Counted from the stretch's first letter, positions 1 through 11,473 are shown. The stretch: 54,711 bases of DNA from Trueperaceae bacterium (GCA_023954415.1 JAMLIB010000013.1:1-54711); one strand, 5' to 3'. The notes: generated from the letters alone by a model not told the origin. A program made the numbers and translations.

Positions 1-255
1 ATCCTCACGTTCATCTGGGACTTCAACGCCTTCGAGCTCGTGTTCGTCATGCAGGGCGCGTCCGGCTCGCCGGCGTACGCGACCGACCTCCTCGCCACGT
101 TCTTCTACCGGACGGCTTTCGGGGACCCGACCACCGGCGGCGAGCCGGGGCAGATCGGGCTCGCGGCCGCCATCGGCGTGTTCATGCTCGTGATCATCGG
201 TGCCGTCTCGGTGCTCGGCGTGCGCTTCATGGGCCGCAGGCAGGCGGAGCTCTGA
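1..255 (+). CDS. Sugar ABC transporter permease, MalF type (3' end only)
   Basis: The window opens inside this gene; about 84 C-terminal residues remain, ending at the TGA at 253-255. The fragment starts with ILTFIWDFNAFELVFVMQGA and ends with a hydrophobic helix (AAAIGVFMLVIIGAVSVLG) and a short basic tail. The 'FELVFVMQGASGSPAYATDLLATFFYR' type of loop followed by a last membrane helix is how MalF/UgpA-type sugar permeases end. The next gene, a MalG-type permease, begins one base after the stop, so the two form a heterodimeric inner-membrane channel. The binding protein is presumably to the left of the window. Substrate cannot be read from the fragment; the downstream muramidase suggests an amino-sugar or cell-wall sugar. 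Confidence 0.8.
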   Translation: MLTFIWDFNAFELVFVMQGASGSPAYATDLLATFFYRTAFGDPTTGGEPGQIGLAAAIGVFMLVIIGAVSVLGVRFMGRRQAEL

Positions 256-256
256 C

Positions 257-1084
257 ATGCGGAGCCGCGCCGTTCCCACCACGTTCATCTACCTGTTCCT
301 CGCTCTGCTCGCGCTCGTCTTCCTCTACCCGGTGATCCTGATGGTCCTCACGGCCTTCAAGACGACGCCCGAGATCTTCCGCAACCCGTTCGGCCTACCG
401 GAGGCGTTCTCCTGGAAGGGCTTCCAGAACGTCTGGGAGCGGGCGCGCTTCGGCCTTTACTTGCGCAACAGCGTCATCATCACCGGCGCCTCCGCCCTGC
501 TGCTCCTCGCCACGGCCGCGCCCGCCGCGTACGCGCTCGCGCGTTACACCTTCAGGCTCAAGACCGTCCTGTTCGTGTTCTTCCTGGCCGGCATCATGAT
601 CCCCATCCGCCTCGGCATCCTGCCCCTCTACCTGCTCATGCGCGACCTCGGCCTCCTCGACTCGCCCTTCGCGCTGATCCTCACGTACACGGCCTCGGGC
701 ATGCCCATGAGCGTGTTCCTGCTGTCCGTGTTCTTCCGCAACCTGCCCCGCGAGCTGGAGGACGCCGCCCGCATCGACGGCTGCACGGAGGGGCAGACGT
801 TCTACCGGATCATGCTCCCCCTCGTGCGGCCGGGCCTCGCCACCGTCGTCATCGTCAACGTCGTGCCGTGGTGGAACGACTTCTTCTTCCCGCTCCTCTT
901 CCTCACGACGGACAGGTGGAAGACCATCCCGTTGGGCATGCAGGTCTTCTTCGGCCAGCACCTCATCGACTGGAGCCTCGTCTTCAGCGGCATGGTGCTC
1001 GCGAGCCTCCCACTCCTCGTCGTCTACCTGATCATGTCCAGGCAGTTCATCGCCGGCCTCACGGCGGGGGCCGTGAAGGGGTGA
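257..1084 (+). CDS. Sugar ABC transporter permease, MalG type
   Basis: A 275-residue inner-membrane permease of the binding-protein-dependent sugar importers. It has an N-terminal helix (FIYLFLALLALVFLYPVILM), about six membrane segments, and the cytoplasmic EAA loop (EDAARIDGC then LPLVRPG) that docks on the ATPase. The end, QFIAGLTAGAVKG, is the classic MalG-family C terminus. I chose the ATG at 257, one base after the preceding stop; an upstream in-frame ATG at 200 would overlap the partner gene heavily. The stop overlaps the GTG of the next gene by four bases (GTGA), indicating translational coupling. No ATPase is encoded nearby. Confidence 0.93.
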   Translation: MRSRAVPTTFIYLFLALLALVFLYPVILMVLTAFKTTPEIFRNPFGLPEAFSWKGFQNVWERARFGLYLRNSVIITGASALLLLATAAPAAYALARYTFRLKTVLFVFFLAGIMIPIRLGILPLYLLMRDLGLLDSPFALILTYTASGMPMSVFLLSVFFRNLPRELEDAARIDGCTEGQTFYRIMLPLVRPGLATVVIVNVVPWWNDFFFPLLFLTTDRWKTIPLGMQVFFGQHLIDWSLVFSGMVLASLPLLVVYLIMSRQFIAGLTAGAVKG

Positions 1085-2331
1085 GCGGCGGCGCGACGGC
1101 GCGTGGCCTGGCCCGGAGCGCTCGCGAGGAGGGTGGCGCGCGGGCGAGCCTCGGTATCGACGCGTTCCTGGCCGCGCCGGAGCGCTACTTGGCGGCGGGT
1201 CGGCGGGTAGCGCTCCTCACGAACCAGGCCGCGCTGACGAGCGCCGGCGTGCCGACGCTCGAGGCCGTGCGGCGCGCGCCCGGCGTGGAACTCGTCTCGC
1301 TCCTCACCCCGGAGCACGGCTTCAGCGGCTACGAGGACGACGCGACCCCTATCGGCGACCGGCGCGACCCTCGAACAGGACTGGCGTTGCAGAGCCTGTA
1401 CGGGCCGCGCCGCCGACCGACGCCCGCGGCCCTCGCCGCCGTGGACGCGGTGATCGTCGACCTACAGGACGTCGGCGTGCGCTGCTACACCTACCCGACC
1501 ACGGCCGCGCTCGTGTGCGAGGCCGCCGCCGAGGCCGGCAGGAGGGTGGTGCTGTGCGACCGCCCGAACCCCCTCGGCCCGCGGGTGGACGGCCCTATGT
1601 TGGAGCCCGCCAGGCGTTCGTTCATCGGCTACCTCGACGTGCCGTTCCAGCACGGGCTGAGCATGGGGGCCGCCGTGGCGCGGGGCACGCTGGGCGGCGG
1701 CGGTCTCGTCGTGGCCCCGGCCGCCGGTTGGGAGCCAGGGTCGTCCGACCCCGTCCTGCCCGGCGCCGTGCCGCTGCCGTTCGTGCCGCCCTCGCCCGGG
1801 CTCCCGACGCCGGCAGCGGTCGCGCTCTACCCGGGCCTCGTACTCCTGGAGGGCACGAACCTGAACGAGGGCCGCGGCACCACGCTTCCGTTCCAGCTCC
1901 TCGGGGCGCCGTGGCTCGACGGCTACGAGCTGGCCGGCGCCCTGACCGAGCTGGGCGTGCCCGGCCTGCGCTTCCGCCCCGTTAGCTACGTGCCGCGCTC
2001 CGATACGCACGCCGGCGAGACGTGCCACGGCGTGCACCTGCTCGTCGAGGACGGCGCGGCCCTGCGCCCGCTCCCGGCGCTCGTGCGGATCCTGCGGCAC
2101 GTGCGCGAGACGCACCCGGAGGAGTTCAGCTGGGTGCTGGCCGCCGACAAGCCGTGGAGCAAGTTGCCGGGCGCCGGCGAGCCGTGGCACGAGCCCGTCA
2201 CCGGCCACCTGGTCGACGCCTTGACGGGCGACGACAGCGTGCGGCGCGTGGTGGAAGGCGAGGTGCCGCTCGAGCAGGCGCAGGCCGCCTGGTCCGCGGC
2301 GGCCGAGGGCTGGCGGCGAACGCTCGGTTAG
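1081..2331 (+). CDS. DUF1343 family exo-beta-N-acetylmuramidase (NamZ-like)
   Basis: A 416-residue protein of the DUF1343 family, whose characterised members (NamZ) release N-acetylmuramic acid from the non-reducing end of peptidoglycan chains. Family landmarks appear in order: LLTNQAAL near residue 45, LLTPEHGFSGYEDD near 80, LQSLYGPRR near 105, DLQDVGVRCYTYPTT near 130, DRPNPLGPRVDGPM near 160, then LYPGLVLLEGTNLNEGRGTT near 250 and GAPWLDGYELA. No obvious signal peptide is visible, so it may act in the cytoplasm on imported muropeptide sugars, although many NamZ are secreted. The GTG at 1081 overlaps the permease stop by four bases, so it belongs to the sugar importer operon. This context suggests uptake and hydrolysis of MurNAc-containing disaccharides. 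Confidence 0.88.
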   Translation: MSGGATARGLARSAREEGGARASLGIDAFLAAPERYLAAGRRVALLTNQAALTSAGVPTLEAVRRAPGVELVSLLTPEHGFSGYEDDATPIGDRRDPRTGLALQSLYGPRRRPTPAALAAVDAVIVDLQDVGVRCYTYPTTAALVCEAAAEAGRRVVLCDRPNPLGPRVDGPMLEPARRSFIGYLDVPFQHGLSMGAAVARGTLGGGGLVVAPAAGWEPGSSDPVLPGAVPLPFVPPSPGLPTPAAVALYPGLVLLEGTNLNEGRGTTLPFQLLGAPWLDGYELAGALTELGVPGLRFRPVSYVPRSDTHAGETCHGVHLLVEDGAALRPLPALVRILRHVRETHPEEFSWVLAADKPWSKLPGAGEPWHEPVTGHLVDALTGDDSVRRVVEGEVPLEQAQAAWSAAAEGWRRTLG

Positions 2332-2434
2332 GCGCCGGGTCGGTGTCCGAACCCGGGCGACCAGGACGCGGACCGGCACGGGCTTCGGCTCGGGGTATGC
2401 GCCGCCGACCGTCCCGGTAGGCCGGTACCGCTCC

Positions 2435-3097
2435 TCAGGCTCTGCCCGCCAACCACACGACGTGCCGTTCGCCCCTGTTACCGCGTGAGCGCACGGACTT
2501 CTCCGTCACCTGGAACCCGGCGCGCGCGAGGCGTTTCGCGAAGGCGGGGCTCTGGAAGGACGACCACACTGCGAGGACGCCCCGCGGCGCGAGGGCCGCC
2601 CGGGCGGCCGCCAGCCCGGCCGCCGAGTAGAGCCACTCGTTGCCGTCCTGGGTCGTGCCCTCCGGGCCGTTGTCCGTGTCGAGGAGGATCAGGTCGTGGC
2701 GGCCCGGCGCGCCTTGCAACAGTTCGGCCACGTCCGTCACCGCGACCCGCACGCGCGGGTCCGCCAGGGGCGCGCCTGCCAGGTGCGAGAGGACCGTGCG
2801 GTTCCACTCCACGACCGCGGGCACGAGCTCCGCGACCGTCACGCGCGCGTCCGGCCCCAGCGCGCCGAGCACGGCCCTGAGCGTGAAGCCCATGCCGAGA
2901 CCGCCGACGAGCACCGAGCGCGGCGCCCCGTGGGCGCGTGCTGCGAGGGTGGCGAGCGCCTCCTCCGACCCGTGCCGGCGGCTGTTCATGAGCTCGACGT
3001 TGGCGACGCGCAACGCGTACTCCTCGCCGCGGCGGTGGAGCGACATGCGCTCGCCGGTCGGGAGGACGGTCTCGCCGAGGAGTTCCCACGGGATCAC
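2435..3097 (-). CDS. Spermidine-synthase-like SAM-dependent methyltransferase
   Basis: A 220-residue Rossmann-fold protein resembling the catalytic domain of spermine/spermidine synthases. Visible motifs: SVLVGGLGMGFTLRAVLGA (SAM/dcSAM-binding glycine loop, residues about 60-78), VTVAELVPAVVEWNR (acidic residue closing strand 2), and HDLILLDTDNGPEG (strand 4). It is short for a true aminopropyltransferase and lacks the usual N-terminal beta domain, so the substrate is uncertain and plain methyl transfer is possible. The start is a GTG at 3097 preceded by a good GGAGGA Shine-Dalgarno with 6-base spacing. It faces the muramidase gene end-to-end and is divergent from nifJ. Confidence 0.85.
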   Translation of the reverse strand: MIPWELLGETVLPTGERMSLHRRGEEYALRVANVELMNSRRHGSEEALATLAARAHGAPRSVLVGGLGMGFTLRAVLGALGPDARVTVAELVPAVVEWNRTVLSHLAGAPLADPRVRVAVTDVAELLQGAPGRHDLILLDTDNGPEGTTQDGNEWLYSAAGLAAARAALAPRGVLAVWSSFQSPAFAKRLARAGFQVTEKSVRSRGNRGERHVVWLAGRA

Positions 3098-3117
3098 TGT
3101 CGTTCCTCCAGGGCAAC

Positions 3118-3140
3118 AAAAAAACGCGCTCTCGCGCGTT
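3118..3140 (-). terminator. Intrinsic-terminator-like hairpin in the methyltransferase leader
   Basis: Read on the minus strand: a perfect 7-bp stem (AACGCGC / GCGCGTT, 3140-3134 with 3129-3123), a GAGA (GNRA) tetraloop, then a run of Ts ending at 3118. This is a textbook intrinsic terminator, yet it sits between the predicted promoter (-10 at 3156-3151) and the GTG start at 3097. Its distance from the predicted transcription start is only a few bases, so it may serve as a 5' stabilising hairpin or attenuator. Confidence 0.6.
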
Positions 3141-3143
3141 CGA

Positions 3144-3179
3144 TATCTTCAAGATACACCCGTATGCAGTATTCGTCAA
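3144..3179 (-). promoter_or_regulatory. Promoter of the methyltransferase gene with overlapping palindromic operator
   Basis: On the minus strand TTGACG (3179-3174), a 17-base spacer and TATCTT (3156-3151) form a good sigma70-type promoter. The -10 is the left arm of a perfect 13-base palindrome, TATCTT-C-AAGATA in plus orientation at 3144-3156. A repressor bound there would cover the -10 and the start site. The remaining gap up to nifJ (3180-3428) shows nothing except the nifJ Shine-Dalgarno. Confidence 0.6.
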
Positions 3180-3428
3180 GGGGTTGCAGCGGAGCGACGG
3201 CTCTCGCGCCCCTCGCCACTGGAATCGCGCGTCAAACCGCAGGCGTGGGCGTGAAACCCGGCGCGGTTCGAAGCGTCTCGAGACAAGGCGAGGCCGGCTG
3301 GCGGAGCCCTCACGGGCCTCCGGGGCCATATGCCCCTGCCGCTTGCCGCTAGCCTCGAGGTGAGGCCCGGACGGTAGCGCGGTCTCGTTGCCTTACCCGG
3401 GCACGGTCTTCACGAGGAAGGAGCCGCC

Positions 3429-6400
3429 ATGCCCGGGACGCGCAGCGTAGTCGACGGGAACGAGGCCGCCGCCCTGGTGGCGCACAAGGTCAACGAGGTC
3501 ATCGCCATCTACCCGATCACCCCCGCCTCGCCCATGGGCGAGCTCGCAGACGCCTGGTCGGCGGCCGGCAGGCGCAACCTGTGGGGCCAGGTGCCCCAGG
3601 TCGTGCAGCTCCAGAGCGAGGGCGGCGCGGCCGGCACCGTCCACGGCGCGCTGCAGGCCGGCGCGCTCACGACGACCTTCACGTCGTCGCAAGGCCTGCT
3701 CCTCATGCTGCCGAACATGTTCAAGATCGCGGGCGAGCTGACGCCGGCCGTCATCCACGTGGCCGCGCGCTCCGTCGCCGCGCACGCGCTCTCGATCTTC
3801 GGCGACCACTCCGACGTCATGGCCGCCCGCCCCACCGGCTGGGCCATGCTCTTCGCGACCTCCGTGCAGGAGGCGCACGACCTGGCGCTCATCGCCCAGG
3901 CCGCCACCCTGCGCTCGCGCGTGCCGTTCCTGCACGTCCAGGACGGCTTCCGCACCAGCCACGAGGTGGCGCGGATCCTCACGCTGACGGACGAGGACCT
4001 CAGGGCGTTCCTGCCCGACGAGCTCGTGGCCGCCCACCGGGCGCGCTCCCTCGACCCGGACCGGCCCGTCCTGCGCGGCACGGCCCAGAACCCCGACGTC
4101 TTCTTCCAGTCAAGGGAAGCCGCCAACTCCTACTACGCGGCCGTGCCGGACATCGTGGCGGAGCTCTTCGCCGCGTTCGCCGAGCGCACTGGCCGCGCGT
4201 ACCGCGCGTTCGACTACTGGGGCGCTCCCGACGCCGAGCGGGTCCTCGTGGTCATGGGCTCGGGGGTCGTGACCGCCCGCGAGACCGTCGCCAAGCTCGT
4301 GGCGGCGGGGGAGAAGGTCGGCCTCGTCGCCGTGCGCCTCTACCGTCCGTTCGACTCCGAGGCCTTCGCCGCCGCGCTCCCTCCGAGCACGCGCGGCATC
4401 GTGGTCCTCGACCGCACGAAGGAGCCGGGCGCGGCCGGCGAGCCCCTCTACCAGGACGTCGTCACGGCCCTCGCCGAGCGGTGGCCCGACGCGCTCGCGC
4501 GCCCGCGGGTCCTGAACGGCCGCTACGGCCTCGGCAGCAAGGAGTTCACGCCGCGCATGGCGAAGGCGGCGCTCGACGCCCTGGAGGACGGGAACGCGCC
4601 GCGCTCGTTCACCGTCGGCATCGCCGACGACGTCACGCGCCTCTCGTTGGCGGTCGACCCGCTGTTCGCAACGGAGCGGCCGGAGGTCACGCGCGCCGTG
4701 TTCTACGGCCTCGGCAGCGACGGCACGGTGGGCGCCACCAAGAACAGCGTCAAGATCATCGGCGAGCATACGGACCTGGACGCCCAGGGTTACTTCGTGT
4801 ACGACTCGAAGAAGTCGGGCGCCGTCACGGTCTCGCACCTGCGCTTCGGCCCCGAGCCCGTGGCGAGCCCGTACCTCATCGAGGCTGCCGGCTTCATCGG
4901 CGTCCACTGGTTCGAGCTCATGTACTCGCGCGACGTGCTCGGCCTGGCCGCGCCGGGCGCCACCGTCCTCTTCAACGCGCCCTTCGGGCCGGACGAGCTC
5001 TGGGACCGCCTCCCCGTGGAGGCCCAGCGCCTCGTGCGCGAGCGCGGGCTCGAGCTCTACATGGTCGACGGCGACAAGGTGGCCTTCGACGCCGGCCTCG
5101 GCTCGCGCGTCAACACCGTCATGCAGACCTGCTTCTTCGCCCTGTCGGGCGTGCTCCCGCGGGAGGACGCGGTCGCGGCCATCAAGGCGGCCATCGACCG
5201 CACCTACGGCAAGCGCGGCGGCACGGTCCTCGCGCGCAACCACGCCGCCGTCGACGCGGCGCTCGCGAACCTCCACCCCGTCGCGGTCCCGGCCGAGGGC
5301 GAGAGCCGCTACCGCCGCCTCGCGCTCGTGCCAGACCACGCGCCGGACTTCGTGCAGCGCGTGACGGCCAGGCTCATGGCGGGCGAGGGCGACCTCCTGC
5401 CCGTCTCGGCCTTCCCCGTGGACGGCACGTACCCGACCGACACGGCCAGGTGGGAGAAGCGCTCCATCGCCTCCGAGGTGCCGATCTGGCGCAAGGACAT
5501 CTGCACGCAGTGCAACCTGTGCGCGCTCGCCTGCCCGCACTCGGCCATCCGCGTCAACGCGGTGCCGCGCGCGCTCCTCGACGGGGCCCCCGACGGCTTC
5601 GAGTGGACGCCGTGGACGGGCAAGGACGAGAGCCTGGCCGGCTACGCCTACGTCGTGCAGCTCGCGCCCGACGACTGCACGGGCTGCGGCGTGTGCGTCG
5701 ACGTCTGCCCGGCGCGCGACAGGACCGACCTCAAGCGCAAGGCCATCAACCTCGAGCCGAAGCGCGACCACCTGGAGCGCGAGCGCGCCAACTGGGCGTT
5801 CTTCGAGCGGCTGCCGTACCCGCGCCCGGGCTTCGACGCGCTCGACCCGATCAAGGCCTCGCAGCTCCGCGAGCCCCTCTTCGAGTTCTCCGGCGCCTGC
5901 GCCGGCTGCGGGGAGACGCCCTACCTCAAGCTCCTCAGCCAGCTCTTCGGCGACCACCTCATCGTCGCCAACGCCACCGGCTGCTCCTCGATCTACGGCG
6001 CGAACCTCCCCACCACGCCGTGGGCCAAGGGGGCCGACGGGCGCGGCCCGGCCTGGAACAACTCCCTCTTCGAGGATGCCGCCGAGTTCGGTCTCGGCAT
6101 GCGCCTCGCCGTCGACGCGAAGGCGGAGCAGGCGCTCGACCTGGTGGCGCGGCTCAGGGGCAGGCTCGGCGACGGGCTCGCCGACGCCCTCGCCCGGGGG
6201 GTCGGTGCCCGGGACGACGCGGGGATCGAGGCGCAGCGCGAGCGCGTGGCGGAGCTGCTGGCGCGGCTCGCCGAGCTCGAGCGCCACGGCTCCCTGACGG
6301 AGTCCGAGCTCCGCGACGCCGCGCGCCTGCGCACGGTGGCGGAGACGCTCGTCTACCGCCAGCTCTGGATCGTGGGTGGTGACGGTTGGGCGTACGACAT

Positions 6401-7115
6401 CGGCTTCGGCGGCCTCGACCACGTGCTCGCGAGCGGGCGCGACGTCAACGTGCTCGTCCTCGACACGGAGGTGTACAGCAACACGGGCGGGCAGGCCTCG
6501 AAGGCGACGCCGCGCGCCGCCGTCGCCAAGTTCGCGGCGAGCGGCAAGGCCGTCGGGAAGAAGGACCTCGGGCAGATCGCGATGGCTTACGGCGACGTCT
6601 ACGTCGCCCAGATCGCCCTTGGCGCGAGCCCGCGACAGGCGATCGAGGTCTTGCGCGCCGCCGCCGAGTGGCCGGGTCCGAGCCTGGTCGTCGCGTACAG
6701 CCCCTGCATCGCCCACGGCATCGAGATGAGCACGATGATGACCCACCAGCGCGACGCCGTGCGCGCCGGCTACCTCACCCTCTACCACTACGACCCCCGC
6801 GAGGCGCTCAAGGAGGGCGGCGGCCAGCCGCTCGTGCTCGATTCGCGCCCGCCCAAGGGCTCGCTCGCCGAGTGGGCGGCGACGGAAGGGCGGTTCTCCG
6901 TCCTGGCGCGCACGCAGCCGGAGCGGGCGGCCGCCCTCATGGAGCTCGCGGAGGCCGACGCCAAGGCGCGGCGGGCGCTGTACGAGCAGCTCGCGGCCGT
7001 GCACCACGTGGTGCGGGGCGGGGCCGGCGGGTCGTCGGCCGGCGGCCCGACCGCGTCGGCTCCGGCCGGCGCCGGCAAGGCAGTGGCGACGAACGACACG
7101 GAAGCGGAGGTGTGA
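3429..7115 (+). CDS. nifJ: Pyruvate:ferredoxin (flavodoxin) oxidoreductase
   Basis: A 1228-residue single-chain PFOR, which interconverts pyruvate + CoA with acetyl-CoA + CO2 and reduced ferredoxin or flavodoxin. Domains in order: pyruvate-binding domain I (AIYPITPASPMGELAD at residues 25-40), domain II, the gamma-like domain (GSDGTVGATKNSVKIIGEHT near 432), two 4Fe-4S motifs (CTQCNLCALACP near 694 and CTGCGVCVDVCP near 751), a further cluster/TPP region (GACAGCGETPY near 822, ATGCSSIYGANLPTT) and the TPP domain (GGDGWAYDIGFGGLDH, DTEVYSNTGGQASKATP). The last ~45 residues are Gly/Ala/Ser-rich and look unstructured. The ATG has an AAGGAG ribosome site. It is followed by a DHOD-like gene and ppdK, pointing to anaerobic pyruvate-PEP metabolism. 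Confidence 0.97.
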   Translation: MPGTRSVVDGNEAAALVAHKVNEVIAIYPITPASPMGELADAWSAAGRRNLWGQVPQVVQLQSEGGAAGTVHGALQAGALTTTFTSSQGLLLMLPNMFKIAGELTPAVIHVAARSVAAHALSIFGDHSDVMAARPTGWAMLFATSVQEAHDLALIAQAATLRSRVPFLHVQDGFRTSHEVARILTLTDEDLRAFLPDELVAAHRARSLDPDRPVLRGTAQNPDVFFQSREAANSYYAAVPDIVAELFAAFAERTGRAYRAFDYWGAPDAERVLVVMGSGVVTARETVAKLVAAGEKVGLVAVRLYRPFDSEAFAAALPPSTRGIVVLDRTKEPGAAGEPLYQDVVTALAERWPDALARPRVLNGRYGLGSKEFTPRMAKAALDALEDGNAPRSFTVGIADDVTRLSLAVDPLFATERPEVTRAVFYGLGSDGTVGATKNSVKIIGEHTDLDAQGYFVYDSKKSGAVTVSHLRFGPEPVASPYLIEAAGFIGVHWFELMYSRDVLGLAAPGATVLFNAPFGPDELWDRLPVEAQRLVRERGLELYMVDGDKVAFDAGLGSRVNTVMQTCFFALSGVLPREDAVAAIKAAIDRTYGKRGGTVLARNHAAVDAALANLHPVAVPAEGESRYRRLALVPDHAPDFVQRVTARLMAGEGDLLPVSAFPVDGTYPTDTARWEKRSIASEVPIWRKDICTQCNLCALACPHSAIRVNAVPRALLDGAPDGFEWTPWTGKDESLAGYAYVVQLAPDDCTGCGVCVDVCPARDRTDLKRKAINLEPKRDHLERERANWAFFERLPYPRPGFDALDPIKASQLREPLFEFSGACAGCGETPYLKLLSQLFGDHLIVANATGCSSIYGANLPTTPWAKGADGRGPAWNNSLFEDAAEFGLGMRLAVDAKAEQALDLVARLRGRLGDGLADALARGVGARDDAGIEAQRERVAELLARLAELERHGSLTESELRDAARLRTVAETLVYRQLWIVGGDGWAYDIGFGGLDHVLASGRDVNVLVLDTEVYSNTGGQASKATPRAAVAKFAASGKAVGKKDLGQIAMAYGDVYVAQIALGASPRQAIEVLRAAAEWPGPSLVVAYSPCIAHGIEMSTMMTHQRDAVRAGYLTLYHYDPREALKEGGGQPLVLDSRPPKGSLAEWAATEGRFSVLARTQPERAAALMELAEADAKARRALYEQLAAVHHVVRGGAGGSSAGGPTASAPAGAGKAVATNDTEAEV

Positions 7116-7118
7116 AGC

Positions 7119-8135
7119 ATGAACCCCGGCTTGGAGACCGTCTACCTAGGCATGCGGTTGCGTAGCCCCGTCGTCGCGTCCTCGTCCCCGCTCACGGGTC
7201 GCCTGGAGACGCTGCGGCGCCTCGACGACGCCGGCGTCGGCGCCGTGGTGCTCCCGTCCCTGTTCGAGGAGCAGATCGAGCGCGAGGAGCTGCTCCTCGC
7301 GGGGTTGCACGCCATCGGACGCGAGATCTCGCCCGAGGCGACCGGCTATCTCGACCAGTTCACGGGCGAGCCGCTGACGGTCGACGACTACCTCCGCCAC
7401 CTCGCCGAAGCCAAGATGGCCGTCTCGGTGCCCATCATCGCCAGCCTCAACGGCCACCGCCCGGGCGGCTGGACGCGCTACGCGCGGGAGCTGCAGGACG
7501 CGGGCGCCGACGCCATCGAGTTGAACGTCTACTTCCTTCCCACCGACCCGGGCGTGAGCGCCGAGGAGATCGAGCGGCGCACGTGCGAGATCGTGCACGA
7601 GGTCACGAGCCGGGTCGGCGTGCCCGTGTCCGTCAAGCTCGGCCCCTGGTTCTCGTCGCTCCCGCACTTCGTCGGCCGCCTCGCCGGGGCCGGCGCCAGC
7701 GGCGTGGTCCTCTTCAACCGCTTCTACCAGCCCGACATCGACCTGGAGGAGCTCGACGTCGTGCCGAGCCTGGCGCTCTCGACGAGCGCTGAGGCGCGCC
7801 TCGCCCTGCGCTGGATCGCCATCCTGCAAGGGCGCGCGCACCTCGACCTCGCGGGCGCGGGTGGCGTCCACGACGCCGCCGACGTGGCGAAGCTGCTGCT
7901 GGTCGGCGCCGACGTCGTGACCATGACCTCGGCGCTGCTCCTGCACGGACCGGAGCACGTGACGACCGTCCTGCGCGGGCTGCAGGCGTGGATGCGCGAG
8001 CGGGGCTACGACAACGTCTCCGAGCTGCGCGGCGCGCTCTCGCAACGCTCTGCGCCCGACCCGGAGGCGTTCGAGCGGGCGAACTACCTGAAGGCGCTCT
8101 CCGGCTTCGCGTTCGGGTACCGGGTGGGCGGGTGA
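7119..8135 (+). CDS. Dihydroorotate dehydrogenase-like FMN flavoprotein
   Basis: A 338-residue TIM-barrel protein of the class 1 dihydroorotate dehydrogenase superfamily, related to a 'DHOD-like' subgroup that is not clearly pyrimidine biosynthetic. It starts with YLGMRLRSPVVASSSPLTG; FMN-type elements include PIIASLNGHRPGGW (near 106), AIELNVYFLP (near 132), PVSVKLGPWFSS (near 168) and LAGAGGVHDAADVAKLLLVGADVVTMTSAL (near 243; quoted in part from established family pattern). It begins three bases after nifJ with GGAGG eight bases upstream, so the two genes are co-transcribed. Its role beside PFOR is unknown; an electron-transfer or reductase partner is an inference only. Confidence 0.82.
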   Translation: MNPGLETVYLGMRLRSPVVASSSPLTGRLETLRRLDDAGVGAVVLPSLFEEQIEREELLLAGLHAIGREISPEATGYLDQFTGEPLTVDDYLRHLAEAKMAVSVPIIASLNGHRPGGWTRYARELQDAGADAIELNVYFLPTDPGVSAEEIERRTCEIVHEVTSRVGVPVSVKLGPWFSSLPHFVGRLAGAGASGVVLFNRFYQPDIDLEELDVVPSLALSTSAEARLALRWIAILQGRAHLDLAGAGGVHDAADVAKLLLVGADVVTMTSALLLHGPEHVTTVLRGLQAWMRERGYDNVSELRGALSQRSAPDPEAFERANYLKALSGFAFGYRVGG

Positions 8136-8260
8136 GGCCTGCCGCGCCGGGAGAGGACGTCCGCCTCTGACGGCGGCCCGGCCGCCGACCTTAGGCTCGT
8201 CTTGGATACGGGCGACCGCGAGAACGCAGCGAAGGGCGGCACGTCCGGGAAGGAGTCGCG

Positions 8261-11038
<2,778 letters not shown>

Positions 11039-11183
11039 GGGGGCGGTCACGGTTCACCCGCGCGCTCACAAGGCGCGGTTCGGGACGTGAGTGCAAGGAG
11101 GGCTCGGTGGCCTCGGGGGGCGCCGGGCCCTCAGCCTGCTGCTTCACGGGTTCACCTGCCGCCCACTGCGAGCGTCAGCTCCG

Positions 11184-11212
11184 TGGACGAATATCCGAAT
11201 TGCGGATATGCT
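11184..11212 (+). promoter_or_regulatory. Promoter and operator of the AbrB/PIN module (leaderless)
   Basis: TGGACG (11184-11189), a 17-base spacer and TATGCT (11207-11212) precede the antitoxin ATG by only 6 bases, which would put the transcription start at or next to the A of the ATG. The spacer contains a 19-base dyad, ATATCCG-N5-CGGATAT (11191-11209), positioned to block polymerase, as expected for autoregulation by an AbrB-type antitoxin. No Shine-Dalgarno is present, consistent with a leaderless mRNA. Confidence 0.5.
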
Positions 11213-11218
11213 GTGAGA

Positions 11219-11473
11219 ATGAGTAACGAGGCGCCGCTGGTTCAGCTCTCGGGGCGAGGCCAAGTCACCCTTCCCGCGGACGTGCGTCGGGTGCTCGGTC
11301 TGCATGCGGGCGACGCTTTCCGGGTCGGCATCGAGGAAGGGCGGATCGTCCTTCAACCCGTCGAGGTCATGCCGGTCGAGCTGTACTCGGATGAGCGGAT
11401 CGCGGAGTTCCTGGCTGCCAGCGAGCTCACCGAAGAAGAACTCGCCGAGGCCCGCGGCCGATGGGGCCTGTAA
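11219..11473 (+). CDS. AbrB/MazE-family antitoxin
   Basis: An 84-residue protein with an N-terminal swapped-hairpin AbrB domain: VQLSGRGQVTLPADVRRVLG at residues 8-27, followed by LHAGDAFRVGIEEGRIVLQPVE. The C-terminal half is acidic and helical (DERIAEFLAASELTEEELAEARGRWGL), the part expected to wrap the toxin. The ATG at 11219 is chosen because the AbrB domain begins right after it and a promoter ends 6 bases upstream; the frame stays open further upstream but that stretch looks non-coding. It overlaps the downstream PIN toxin gene by 13 bases. Expected role: neutralise the toxin and repress the shared promoter. Confidence 0.85.
   Translation: MSNEAPLVQLSGRGQVTLPADVRRVLGLHAGDAFRVGIEEGRIVLQPVEVMPVELYSDERIAEFLAASELTEEELAEARGRWGL

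Noticed and set aside
4110-7007. Very long open frame on the minus strand opposite nifJ
   Set aside because: It is antisense to a clear PFOR, composed of Arg/His/Asp/Val-rich low-complexity sequence typical of the complement of high-GC genes.
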